NCBI RefSeq assembly: GCF_008806975.1 | Contig: NZ_CP031728.1 | Coordinates: forward strand, 3,803,501-3,867,500 | Length of the DNA stretch: 64,000 nucleotides | Source: Cellvibrio sp. KY-GH-1 | GTDB taxonomy: Bacteria; Pseudomonadota; Gammaproteobacteria; Pseudomonadales; Cellvibrionaceae | Direction of reading: 5' to 3' | Shown: positions 46,103-53,711 of the stretch, piece by piece | Layout: every line of letters starts with the position of its first letter | How positions within the stretch are numbered: the first letter of the stretch is position 1 | Notes under the pieces: generated by a model | The model's input: the letters and a program-made list of their open reading frames with translations, nothing else | Databases searched by the model: none | What the model was told of the DNA's origin: nothing | Translations under genes and position numbers: made by a program

Positions 46103-46356
46103 AATACTCCACACAAATACTGCGCCAGACTAATCGCCACAACCGGTGCAGTTTCTGTTCTTAATACTCTTGGCTCAAGCGTTAACGCATTGAAATTTAT
46201 TGCTTGGGCTTGGGCAATTTCGTTTTCACTTAGACCCCCTCCGGGGCCAATTAACAAGCTGACACTTTGTGGTGTTTGTTCAGTGGGAAGGAATTTACTG
46301 TTGCGGTGATGCAGGACAAAACGCAGGCTGGAATTCACTTTTAGATAATCAGTTAT
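46103..46356 (-). pseudogene. Decayed 3' fragment of rsmE
   Basis: The translation from LRFVLHHRNSKFLP to VAISLAQYLCGVF matches the C-terminal 75 residues of the intact RsmE at 48169-48894 at 63 of 75 positions. It has no N-terminal domain or plausible start. The SAM-site motif GPEGG has become GPGGG, and the stop at the normal place is lost. It lies in the same orientation as the intact gene. It marks an old duplication or an insertion that carried an rsmE end with it. Confidence 0.9.
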
Positions 46357-46453
46357 CTGCAATGATTACCAGAAGATTCTATTACCCTATTCCTTACTTG
46401 CGCTAATATCTCTTATCGTTTCGAATGTTTATTATATTACTTCAGGCATAATT

Positions 46454-47235
46454 ATGACTACTTACGCCCCCAACAAAAACTCCGTGCAAGGAAAGCGAGT
46501 CAACCTAGGTAATATCGATATCCACTACGAAGAATTCGGGGATGGTAAGCCGCTGATACTTTTGCATGGGTTTGGGGGTTGTACGCAGAATTGGTATCCG
46601 TTTGTTGATGCGTTGGCGCAACACTATCGGTTAATTCTGGTGGATTTACGCGGGCATGGTTATTCCACTAATCCCGATAATTTGTTTACGCACAAAGCTG
46701 CCGCGCAGGATGTTTTTCAATTGTTGCATCACTTGGAAATACATTCTTTTTCTGCAATGGGAATGAGCAGTGGTGGTATGACGCTGCTGCATATGGCGAC
46801 CAGCCAGCCCGAGCGGATTGAGGCGATGGTGTTAATCAGCGCAACAACGCATTTCCCCGCGCAAGCCCGCGCCATTATGCGCAACGCTTCCTTGGCGACT
46901 ATGCCGCGTGCGGTGCAAGAAATGTATCGCGCCTGTGCAACACGCGGCGATGAGCAGATTCAACAACTCATTGCCCAATTCAACGCCTGGCCGACAACAA
47001 CGAGGATATGAATTTTACCGAGCAGGATTTGGCGCGCATTCGCGCCCGTACGTTGATTGTCCATGGCGATAATGACCGTTTCTTCCCTGTTGATATTCCG
47101 CAGGCTATGTATCGCGCCATTCCCAATTCCGAATTGTGGCTAATCCCCGGCGGTGATCACGCTGTTATTTTTGAGCCTGCCATTGGGTTTGCTGAAAGAG
47201 CGCTTGGGTTTTTGAAGAGGAATCAAATTGCCTGA
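46454..47235 (+). pseudogene. Alpha/beta hydrolase with a one-base frameshift
   Basis: Frame 1 (46454-47011) gives IDIHYEEFGDGKPLILLHGF, the oxyanion-loop HGFGG and the nucleophile elbow AMGMSSGGMTLL. After QFNAW the frame breaks, near 46984-46990. The downstream frame continues with LADNNEDMNFTEQDL, HGDNDRFFPVDIP (catalytic aspartate) and IPGGDHAVIFEP (catalytic histidine) to 47235. All three triad residues are present but split between frames, so a single lost base explains the break. The intact enzyme would have about 260 residues. An internal ATG at 47008 exists but would give only the C-terminal third. A sequencing error is possible. Confidence 0.85.
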
Positions 47236-47266
47236 TTTAGCATTTATATAATCGGATGGATGGTCA

Positions 47267-47297
47267 TGTTGGGGTTCGTTCCTCACCCCAACCTACG
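47267..47297 (-). repeat. REP-like intergenic repeat, copy 2
   Basis: On the minus strand it reads CGTAGGTTGGGGTGAGG followed by AACGAACCCCAACA, a 31-base imperfect palindrome whose arms pair through TTGGGGT/ACCCCAA. It lies between the broken hydrolase and the DTW gene. Similar sequences are common between genes in gammaproteobacteria. Confidence 0.65.
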
Positions 47298-47298
47298 T

Positions 47299-47766
47299 TT
47301 AGGTGTGAGTTATTTTTGAATTGAAAATTGCGAATTCTGCCTCTAACCGCTGCGCAGCGTTCGTGTGATTTTTTGATTTGAGTATTTCTATTACACACTC
47401 AGCGGTACACAAACCTCCGTCCGGCTGATTGCGCCTTAGTTTATACCGGGAAATCGTCCGGGTTTTAAACTGGGCTTTAGGTAAGTTTTTTAAATAGGGG
47501 CTTTTGTTAAACATTTTGCGTGCCTCTTGCCAAGTGGCGTCTAACAAAATGATATTTTCAAAGGATTCTATCGGTTCAGCAGCGTCGTCGGCGGGATAAA
47601 GCAAGACCGTATTTTCACTATGGATTGCATCCAGCAAAGCCGGATCAGGTGAGTTTCTCGCCCAAATAATTCGCTCTACTATTTCCGGTGCAAGACTCGC
47701 TGCCAATGCGCCCGTATTGGATGCGCGCAGGAGTTCGCGCTCATGGGTGAGTAGAAATATCTTCAT
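47299..47766 (-). CDS. DTW-domain protein, probable tRNA-uridine aminocarboxypropyltransferase
   Basis: 155 residues from ATG 47766; the ATG at 47784 would add MLNTFP, but family members start close to MKIFLLTHERELLRASNTGAL. The signature reads ILLDATWQEARKMFNKSPYL (DATW variant of DTW), followed by RRNQPDGGLCTAECVIEIL. The family is known to transfer the aminocarboxypropyl group of SAM to tRNA uridine. The cysteine-rich zinc segment of longer members is absent, so this is the short form. It is downstream of the parvulin gene. Confidence 0.88.
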   Translation of the reverse strand: MKIFLLTHERELLRASNTGALAASLAPEIVERIIWARNSPDPALLDAIHSENTVLLYPADDAAEPIESFENIILLDATWQEARKMFNKSPYLKNLPKAQFKTRTISRYKLRRNQPDGGLCTAECVIEILKSKNHTNAAQRLEAEFAIFNSKITHT

Positions 47767-47805
47767 TGGAAATGTATTTAGCATTCACCCAAATAAAACG
47801 CACGT

Positions 47806-48096
47806 TTAGCTGCGGTAGATTGTTTCAATCAAATGAAAGCCAAATTGCGTTTTGATGGGGCCATGAACTACATTGGTAGGCAACTTAAAGACCACGTTAT
47901 CAAATGCTTTTACCATTTGGCCCAGGCTAAACTCTCCCAGATTGCCGCCTTTTTTAGCTGAGCTACAGCTCGAATATTTTTTTGCCATAGCACCAAAGTC
48001 GGCACCCTTAGCAATAAGCTGTTTGATCTTCTCCGCTTCCTCTTTCGTTTTTACCAAAATATGTCGCGCTGATGCCGATTGTCTTTTTGAATTCAT
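47806..48096 (-). CDS. Parvulin-type peptidyl-prolyl isomerase (PpiC-like)
   Basis: 96 residues, a single rotamase domain without a signal peptide. The parvulin pattern is clear: ARHILVKTKEEAEKIKQLI, FGAMAKKYSSCSSAKKGGNL, GEFSLGQMVKAFDNVVF and the closing TQFGFHLIETIYRS. It is close in length to E. coli PpiC. It reads in the same direction as rsmE and DTW but with a 72-base gap after rsmE. Confidence 0.95.
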   Translation of the reverse strand: MNSKRQSASARHILVKTKEEAEKIKQLIAKGADFGAMAKKYSSCSSAKKGGNLGEFSLGQMVKAFDNVVFKLPTNVVHGPIKTQFGFHLIETIYRS

Positions 48097-48168
48097 AGTC
48101 TGGACTCTTGTTTTCTAATTAAGGGCAGATTACGCGCCCAGGTTTCTGAATATCTCATTCATAACCTG

Positions 48169-48894
48169 CTAAAAATCCCCCCACAAATACTGCACCAGAC
48201 TAATCGCCGCGACCGGTGCAGTTTCTGTTCTTAATACTCGTGGGCCTAACGTGAGCGCGTTGAAGTTTTTCGCTTGCGCGTGGGCGATTTCACTTTCGCT
48301 TAATCCACCTTCGGGGCCGATTAATAAGCTGACGCTTTGCGGTGTTTGTTCAGCGGGGAGGGTTTTGCTGTCGCGGTGATGAAGAACAAAACGCAAGTCG
48401 GAATCCACCGTGTTTAACCAATCTGAAATCTGAACAGGTGCGGATAGTTCCGGTAGTAAATTGCGTTGGCATTGTTCGCAGGCGCTGATAATGATGTGTT
48501 GCCAGCGATCAATTAGTTTTTCCTGGCGCTCACCGCCTACTTTTACTTCGGTGCGCTCGGTGACTAACGGCGTAATTTTGGTGACGCCGAGTTCGGTGGC
48601 TTTTTGTAATACCCATTCGAAACGTTCACCGCGGGAGATACCGATGGCCAATTCCAGTTGCAGGGGCGATTCGCGATTGTCTGCTGTGTGCTCAGCGACG
48701 GTAACAGCGACATGCTTCTTGCTCACTTCCTGAATGGTCGCGGCAAATTCACCGCCCGTACCATTAAACAAAATTAATTCGCGCCCGGCCTGCATACGTA
48801 ACACTTTGCTTAAGTGATGTGATGCCGATTCTTCCAGTTGCATCAGTTCGCCGGTTACTAAAGTTTGCTCGGTAAAAATTCTTGGGATGCGCAT
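48169..48894 (-). CDS. rsmE: 16S rRNA (uracil-1498-N3)-methyltransferase RsmE
   Basis: 241 residues from ATG 48894, five bases after the stop of the upstream gene; the frame is open to 48972 but overlaps it. A PUA-like N-terminal domain (RIPRIFTEQTL, HHLSKVLRMQAGRELILFNG) precedes the SPOUT knot with ISRGERFEWVLQKATELGV, SLLIGPEGGLSESEI and LGPRVLRTETAPVAAI. It methylates U1498 of 16S rRNA. It is probably co-transcribed with the glycosyltransferase operon. A decayed partial copy lies at 46103-46356. Confidence 0.96.
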   Translation of the reverse strand: MRIPRIFTEQTLVTGELMQLEESASHHLSKVLRMQAGRELILFNGTGGEFAATIQEVSKKHVAVTVAEHTADNRESPLQLELAIGISRGERFEWVLQKATELGVTKITPLVTERTEVKVGGERQEKLIDRWQHIIISACEQCQRNLLPELSAPVQISDWLNTVDSDLRFVLHHRDSKTLPAEQTPQSVSLLIGPEGGLSESEIAHAQAKNFNALTLGPRVLRTETAPVAAISLVQYLWGDF

Positions 48895-48898
48895 GCTA

Positions 48899-49969
48899 TT
48901 AGTGTTCGCTGTGAAGTTGTGCGTCGGTATTGTTGTACGGCAGCGACGATGAAATAAATAAACGCGCCGCACCTGTGTGTTCGGTAAGGGCGTCGGCCGC
49001 TAATAGAATTGCGCCGGTCGTCCAGGTGGTTTTTTCGCGCGGCCAAATTACCTGGTCGCGAAAATTAAATCCGGTCCAGTAGCCGCCATCCACATCCATA
49101 AATTGGTGCAGCCAGCTAAATAAATTTACCGCTTTGGCGTGTTCGCCCGCCGCGAGCAGCGCAAGCGTCAGTTCACAGGATTCCGCCACTGTTACCCAGG
49201 GCTCATCGCTGACGCAGCGGCAACCCACGTTGGTTTCTACAAAGGTGTGCCATTTGGTTTCGATGCGCTGCTGTGCGGCTTTACCTTCCACTACGCCAGT
49301 GAGAATGGGATAAAACCAATCCATGGAAAAACGGGTTTTGGGTTCCCAGGTGCGATCAAAATATTCCGGGTGATTGCGCAAGGTATGGCCCAGTTGTTGG
49401 TGCGCACTGCGCCAGTGGCTTGCGCTCAAGCCTAATTGCTCCGCGCATAAAATCGCACATTCCAGGCTTTTATAGATCGAGCTGGATGCCGTTACCAAGG
49501 CATCTTTTTTTGCGCTGCCATCTTCAGCGACTGCCCAATAGATTTCACCGGTAGGTGATTGGTAGTGCAACACAAAATTGATGGCTTTTTTTACAGCGGG
49601 GAAAAAGCGATGCAAAAAACTTTCATCGTCTGTCACTAAAAAATAATGCCAAATGCCGGTAGCAATATAGGCAATAAAATTGGTTTCGCGATGGTTTTTA
49701 TCAACCGGTTGATCATCCAGATAGTTCGCCCACCAACTGCCATCGCTTAATTGTTCTTGTACCAACCATTCGTAGGCACGCTGGGCTGCCGCATATTCAC
49801 CGCCAATGGTTAAGCCCATTGCCGCTTCAATATGATCCCAAGGGTCCGCTTTGCCACCGGTAAACCAGGGTATACAGCCATTGGGTAATTGGGTTTGCAA
49901 AATATAGTTAACCGTTGGACGCAGTAGCGACTCGGGGAAAAAGCCTTTGGAGAACAATAGATTTTTCAT
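48899..49969 (-). CDS. Alpha/alpha-barrel protein (prenyltransferase-like or glycan-processing)
   Basis: 356 residues from ATG 49969, which shares one base with the methyltransferase stop (TAATG); the longer frame to 50176 overlaps that gene. Repeated helical motifs (QLPNGCIPWFTGGKADPWDH, YEWLVQEQLSDGSWWANYL, QFMDVDGGYWTGF) are those of alpha/alpha toroids, which include prenyltransferases and several glycoside hydrolases. The tryptophan-rich GSWW and GGYW turns recur along the chain. No signal peptide is seen. The co-encoded glycosyltransferase points to glycan or glycolipid work, but no substrate can be named. Confidence 0.7.
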   Translation of the reverse strand: MKNLLFSKGFFPESLLRPTVNYILQTQLPNGCIPWFTGGKADPWDHIEAAMGLTIGGEYAAAQRAYEWLVQEQLSDGSWWANYLDDQPVDKNHRETNFIAYIATGIWHYFLVTDDESFLHRFFPAVKKAINFVLHYQSPTGEIYWAVAEDGSAKKDALVTASSSIYKSLECAILCAEQLGLSASHWRSAHQQLGHTLRNHPEYFDRTWEPKTRFSMDWFYPILTGVVEGKAAQQRIETKWHTFVETNVGCRCVSDEPWVTVAESCELTLALLAAGEHAKAVNLFSWLHQFMDVDGGYWTGFNFRDQVIWPREKTTWTTGAILLAADALTEHTGAARLFISSSLPYNNTDAQLHSEH

Positions 49970-50679
49970 TATAAGTTTTCTTTCCTGAAATACATCACCA
50001 CACTTTTTCCCATTATTGGATTCAATAATTTTTCCAGAGTTTGCGTGAGCCACGGCTTTTCCATTAAATCCCATACCAATAGACGATGATAAAGTTTGAT
50101 CAATGGATTGGAGTCCCGGGTTTTCCACCAGAGGCATTTCATCCACCAAAATGGCGAATGAAGGGCGTGCGCCCAATGGCGCTTATAAAATGAAAATGGG
50201 TGCTGCTCTATTTCCCTGCGCAACTCTTTTCCATTAAAAATGCGGATATGCCCACCTTCCACCAGATGATATTCCTCGCTCAGCCACCAGCAAATTTTTT
50301 CCGGCCAGGCGCGCGGTACCGTAATCGCAAGCACACCACCGGGTTTTAAAATACGCGCTATCTCGGTCAACACGCCTTGATAGTCCGGGATATGTTCCAG
50401 CACTTCACTGCAAATAATTTTATCAAAACTGTTATCTGAAAACGGCAAGCGAGTTGCGTCGGCCTGCTGCAAATAAAGTTGTTTATTGGTCGATTCTTGC
50501 TGGAACGGCAAAAATCGTTCGCGACTGGTCAGTAAATCGCGGTGGCTTAAATCTACACCTATCGCGGTTACATCCGCGTGCAAATACACATTGATGACAT
50601 GGCGACCTTCGCCGCAGCCCAGATCCAACACTCGATCGCCCGCCGCAAGCGGAAAGTCGGTGAAATTAATCGTCAACAT
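49969..50679 (-). CDS. Class I SAM-dependent methyltransferase
   Basis: 236 residues from ATG 50679, overlapping the glycosyltransferase stop by 7 bases; the longer frame to 50751 lies inside that gene. The SAM motifs are VLDLGCGEGRHVIN, GVDLSHRDLL, QQADATRLPFSDNSFDKIIC and ILKPGGVLAITVP. The C-terminal third is tryptophan-rich and basic (HSPFWWMKCLWWKTRDSNPL), which may dock at the membrane. Its place between a glycosyltransferase and the barrel protein suggests methylation of a sugar or glycolipid; this is inference. Confidence 0.82.
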   Translation of the reverse strand: MLTINFTDFPLAAGDRVLDLGCGEGRHVINVYLHADVTAIGVDLSHRDLLTSRERFLPFQQESTNKQLYLQQADATRLPFSDNSFDKIICSEVLEHIPDYQGVLTEIARILKPGGVLAITVPRAWPEKICWWLSEEYHLVEGGHIRIFNGKELRREIEQHPFSFYKRHWAHALHSPFWWMKCLWWKTRDSNPLIKLYHRLLVWDLMEKPWLTQTLEKLLNPIMGKSVVMYFRKENL

Positions 50680-52013
50680 GATTCGCGACTGCCCTGTTGG
50701 TTGAGCAGTTCGAAATAATACGCCTGCATTTTTTTGCCGACACAATCCCAACTTAATTGTTGCAAGATGTGTTCGCGGCCGCGTTCGCCCAATTGCGAAC
50801 GCAATACCGGATTCCGGATTAAGTCACCTAACGCATCCGTTAAGGATTCAACACTGCCCGCCGTTACCAAGCGCGCGCCCTCGCCCACGACTTCCGGCAA
50901 GGCGCCACCGTCACTGCAAACCAAGGGCACACCACAGGCCATGGCTTCGGCGGCGGGTAAGCCGAAACCTTCGTAGAGCGAAGGTACTATGGCAATCGCG
51001 GCGCGCGCGTATTCTTCAACCAACTCCTGATTGCTAATGCCGAATTTGAATTGCACCACATCCAGTAATTGCAACGCGGCTAGTTCCTTTTGGGTATCGC
51101 CATCTTCTTTTAATTTGCCAATCACCGTGAGTTGCAACTGCGGAAATTCACCGCGCAGCTGCGCCAGGGCGCGCAATAAAATGCTGAGGCCTTTTAACGG
51201 TTGATCGGAAGAGGCAGTAGTAATTAACGCAAATTCGCACCGTGAAATTTCTGCCAGGGGTTTAAAGATGTTGGTGTCCACACCATTGGGAATTACGTGA
51301 ATTTTTTCGGCTGGCCGCGCAAAGGCCTGCTCGATATCGCGCTGCGATTGTGCCGAGACCGTAATCACGTGCTGCAACTTTTGCACTACTTTTTTCTGCA
51401 TGGATAAAAAGCTGTACCAGCGATTAATTAACCAGCGCTGGCCTTTATCCGTTGCAGCAGCCAACGCGAGATCGCGATCGCGCGTGATGGGGTGATGCAC
51501 AGTCGCGACAACTTTCACGCCGCGCTTTTGCAAAGTAAGAAGGCCATAGCCCAAGCTTTGATTGTCGTGGACAATATCGTACCGGGATGAATGGTTTTTG
51601 AAATGTTTTACTAACCGGCGACCAAAACAATAAGGCTCACCAAATGCACCACTTAATTTACTCCACCATTCATAAAAATCCGTGAAGGATAATAAATGTT
51701 GTAGCCGCAACGCGCGGGTGGGGTTGGGGTGCGCGTATAAATCCAGACTGGGAATTTTGATAAGCGTAACGCGCGCATCCAATTCTGGATAAGGCGGGCC
51801 GGAAATGACATCTACCTCATGACCCAATTCCACCAGCGCCTTGCTCAGGTAATGCAAATAAATCCCCTGCCCGCCAACATGCGGGTGACTGCGATACCCG
51901 AGCAGCGCAATGCGCAAACGGCCCTGAACCGGCGTGGCGCAAGTGCCCTTGGCAAAGGAATCAACACTGGCGGAATTTTCATGGGCCTCTAGAGCCCGGG
52001 GCAAATAGGACAT
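50673..52013 (-). CDS. Family 4 glycosyltransferase (GT-B fold)
   Basis: 446 residues. The acceptor domain starts with RIALLGYRSHPHVGGQGIYL after a 32-residue N-terminal extension. The donor domain carries VIPNGVDTNIFKPL, TTASSDQPLKGLSILLRAL and the retaining-GT signature IVPSLYEGFGLPAAEAMACG (EX7E), then VVGEGARLV. It is the first gene of a probable operon with the methyltransferase, the barrel protein and rsmE. The product may be a cell-surface or storage glycan; donor and acceptor are unknown. Confidence 0.88.
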   Translation of the reverse strand: MSYLPRALEAHENSASVDSFAKGTCATPVQGRLRIALLGYRSHPHVGGQGIYLHYLSKALVELGHEVDVISGPPYPELDARVTLIKIPSLDLYAHPNPTRALRLQHLLSFTDFYEWWSKLSGAFGEPYCFGRRLVKHFKNHSSRYDIVHDNQSLGYGLLTLQKRGVKVVATVHHPITRDRDLALAAATDKGQRWLINRWYSFLSMQKKVVQKLQHVITVSAQSQRDIEQAFARPAEKIHVIPNGVDTNIFKPLAEISRCEFALITTASSDQPLKGLSILLRALAQLRGEFPQLQLTVIGKLKEDGDTQKELAALQLLDVVQFKFGISNQELVEEYARAAIAIVPSLYEGFGLPAAEAMACGVPLVCSDGGALPEVVGEGARLVTAGSVESLTDALGDLIRNPVLRSQLGERGREHILQQLSWDCVGKKMQAYYFELLNQQGSRESC

Positions 52014-52168
52014 TGAGCAAGCTTACCTGGTGAAGTTCGCGCATTATAGGCGCAGCAGGTAACTGGCTCCATCGTTGAAGATACGGCGCGCCGGCTTTAT
52101 CGTCCTGGAAACCGGCGCACCGTGGATGAGTGAACGGTGAATTCTTGTAACAAGAGACTGCGAAAAAA

Positions 52169-52288
52169 CTAGTGTTGGCGATGCACATCGACTTTTTTAT
52201 CGACCACTGCCAAAGCCATGCCGCCAACGAACAATAGAACCAATACTGCGACCAATGATCCAGCGCCGATGATGCCTGATACTAACAT
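52169..52288 (-). CDS. 39-residue single-helix membrane protein, copy A
   Basis: ATG 52288 is preceded by GGAG at 9 bases, and the frame ends with TAG at 52169. The peptide begins MLVSGIIGAGSLVAVLVLLF and ends DKKVDVHRQH: one hydrophobic helix and a charged tail. It has the same length and layout as the gene at 52511-52630, sharing the pattern S-x-I-(I/V)-G-x-G and a helix ending in V-(D/E)-(K/N)-(K/R). The function is unknown. It stands alone between a terminator upstream and the glycosyltransferase operon downstream. Confidence 0.7.
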   Translation of the reverse strand: MLVSGIIGAGSLVAVLVLLFVGGMALAVVDKKVDVHRQH

Positions 52289-52446
52289 GATGACTTCTCC
52301 ATCCCGATTACTGCACTGGTTGTCAGTGCCACGTGGATAGATTGCGCGATTGCCGGCCGGCAGTTTTTGATTTCAATCAAGCTATTTTTTGCGCAGTTTG
52401 ATCTGGCGCAAATAGATCGCTGAGTAGCTATTTGGGAGTGAATGGC

Positions 52447-52476
52447 AAAAAAAACCGGGCTTTAAGCCCGGTTTTT
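52447..52476. terminator. Bidirectional terminator between the two 39-residue genes
   Basis: A 7-bp GC stem ACCGGGC/GCCCGGT (52454-52460, 52466-52472) is extended by A/T pairs, with a T-run on both strands. It ends the transcript of the retropepsin/ATP-grasp group and the small gene at 52511. Confidence 0.88.
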
Positions 52477-52510
52477 CGCATCGCATTTCACTGTTGTCGC
52501 TAGCGACAAC

Positions 52511-52630
52511 TTAGTGCGCGCGGCTAGCTGCCAAACGGTTTTCAACGATGGACAGAACAAAGCCAATAACGATGGTAAGGGCAAACACGCCCATCAACAA
52601 ACCTGGTCCAACAATAGCTGAGGTCGACAT
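52511..52630 (-). CDS. 39-residue single-helix membrane protein, copy B
   Basis: ATG 52630 with GGAG 8 bases upstream; TAA at 52511. The peptide begins MSTSAIVGPGLLMGVFALTI and ends ENRLAASRAH: a single helix and a short polar tail. It is a diverged paralogue of the 52169-52288 product. It lies 43 bases after the ATP-grasp gene and before a strong terminator, so it is probably the last gene of that transcript and may be a small partner of the multi-pass protein encoded there. Function unknown. Confidence 0.72.
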   Translation of the reverse strand: MSTSAIVGPGLLMGVFALTIVIGFVLSIVENRLAASRAH

Positions 52631-52673
52631 AGTTTTACTCCGATTAGATTGAATGATTAAAAAGCTTTAATGG

Positions 52674-53711
52674 TTACAAACCATCCGCGTTAAAGGTTTT
52701 CATTACATAGTCCACCCGCTGCTCAGCGGTGCGGTGCATACGTTCTTTCAGGGATTCAATGTGGCGCAGGCGCGGCAGCAAGCCACGGCCATTGGCAACT
52801 TGAATCGCCAGACCCGGGCGAGCATTCAGCTCCAAGAGTTGCGCACCGCGGGTTTTATCCAGTACCAAATCGGTACCTATATAACCCAGGCCGGTCATTT
52901 CGTAGCACTTGGAAGCGAGCAGTAGCCAACTGCGCCAATCGGCAATCTGGATTTCCTTCAGCTCGCGCTTGGTATCCGGGTGATGCGTCACAGGTTTGGA
53001 GTGCTGCACCGCATTGAGTGCGCGGCCCGTAGCGATATCCAACCCCACCCCCACAGCGCCCTGGTGCAGGTTGGCTTTACCATCGGACTTGTGGGTGGCG
53101 AGGCGCAACATCGCCATCACCGGATAGCCTTTGAAAATGATGATGCGGATATCCGGAACACCTTCGTAGGAATAATCCTTGAAGTAGTCGTCGAACTGGA
53201 TAAGGTCTTCCACAATTACCACATCCGGCTTGCCACCCAGCGAATAGAGGCCCGCCAGGGCGTTGGTCATATGGCGCTTGATATCCTCGATGGTAATTTC
53301 AACCCCCGAAGACTTAATGAATTTGTCGCCCTTGCGGCCGATAATCACCAAAATCCCCTTTCCACCTGACCCTTTAGCGGGCTTGATGGCAAAGGCTTCC
53401 AGTGCCATTAACTTGTCTTCGATGTGGGCGATTTCGTGCTGAACATTCACCACAAAGAATAACTTGGGCGTAGCTACCTCGTATTCTTCTGCCAGCAACT
53501 TGGTTTTGAGCTTGTTATCCACCAACGGAAACAGGCTGCGCGGGTTGTAGGCGGCGATAAAGTCGTGGTTGCGACAGTTCATTCCCAATATGCCCAAGCT
53601 TTTGAGACGCCAGGGACTAACCCAGGAATTCCACCAGCGCTTGATGCCCGATGGTGCCGCGGGTTTGCTTGCCGGGCTGGCAGGTGCAGACGAGGTTGAT
53701 GCCTCACTCAT
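52674..53711 (-). CDS. ATP-grasp protein, alpha-L-glutamate ligase-like (RimK-related)
   Basis: 345 residues. After a Ser/Ala/Pro-rich start, the core shows AFAIKPAKGSGGKGILVI (ATP loop), VVIVEDLIQF, RIIIFKGYPVMAMLRLAT, LHQGAVGVGLDIATGRALN and the metal-binding LGYIGTDLVLDKTRGAQLLE with ELNARPGLAIQ. It should form an amide or peptide-like bond using ATP; the substrate is unknown. The start overlaps the membrane-transglutaminase gene as ATGA, so the two proteins are made together. Such genes are widely found next to the two genes upstream here. Confidence 0.88.
   Translation of the reverse strand: MSEASTSSAPASPASKPAAPSGIKRWWNSWVSPWRLKSLGILGMNCRNHDFIAAYNPRSLFPLVDNKLKTKLLAEEYEVATPKLFFVVNVQHEIAHIEDKLMALEAFAIKPAKGSGGKGILVIIGRKGDKFIKSSGVEITIEDIKRHMTNALAGLYSLGGKPDVVIVEDLIQFDDYFKDYSYEGVPDIRIIIFKGYPVMAMLRLATHKSDGKANLHQGAVGVGLDIATGRALNAVQHSKPVTHHPDTKRELKEIQIADWRSWLLLASKCYEMTGLGYIGTDLVLDKTRGAQLLELNARPGLAIQVANGRGLLPRLRHIESLKERMHRTAEQRVDYVMKTFNADGL

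Noticed and set aside
47008..47235. 75-codon frame as a separate small hydrolase
   Set aside because: It holds only the Asp and His of the triad; homology continues upstream of its ATG into the other frame, showing a frameshift.
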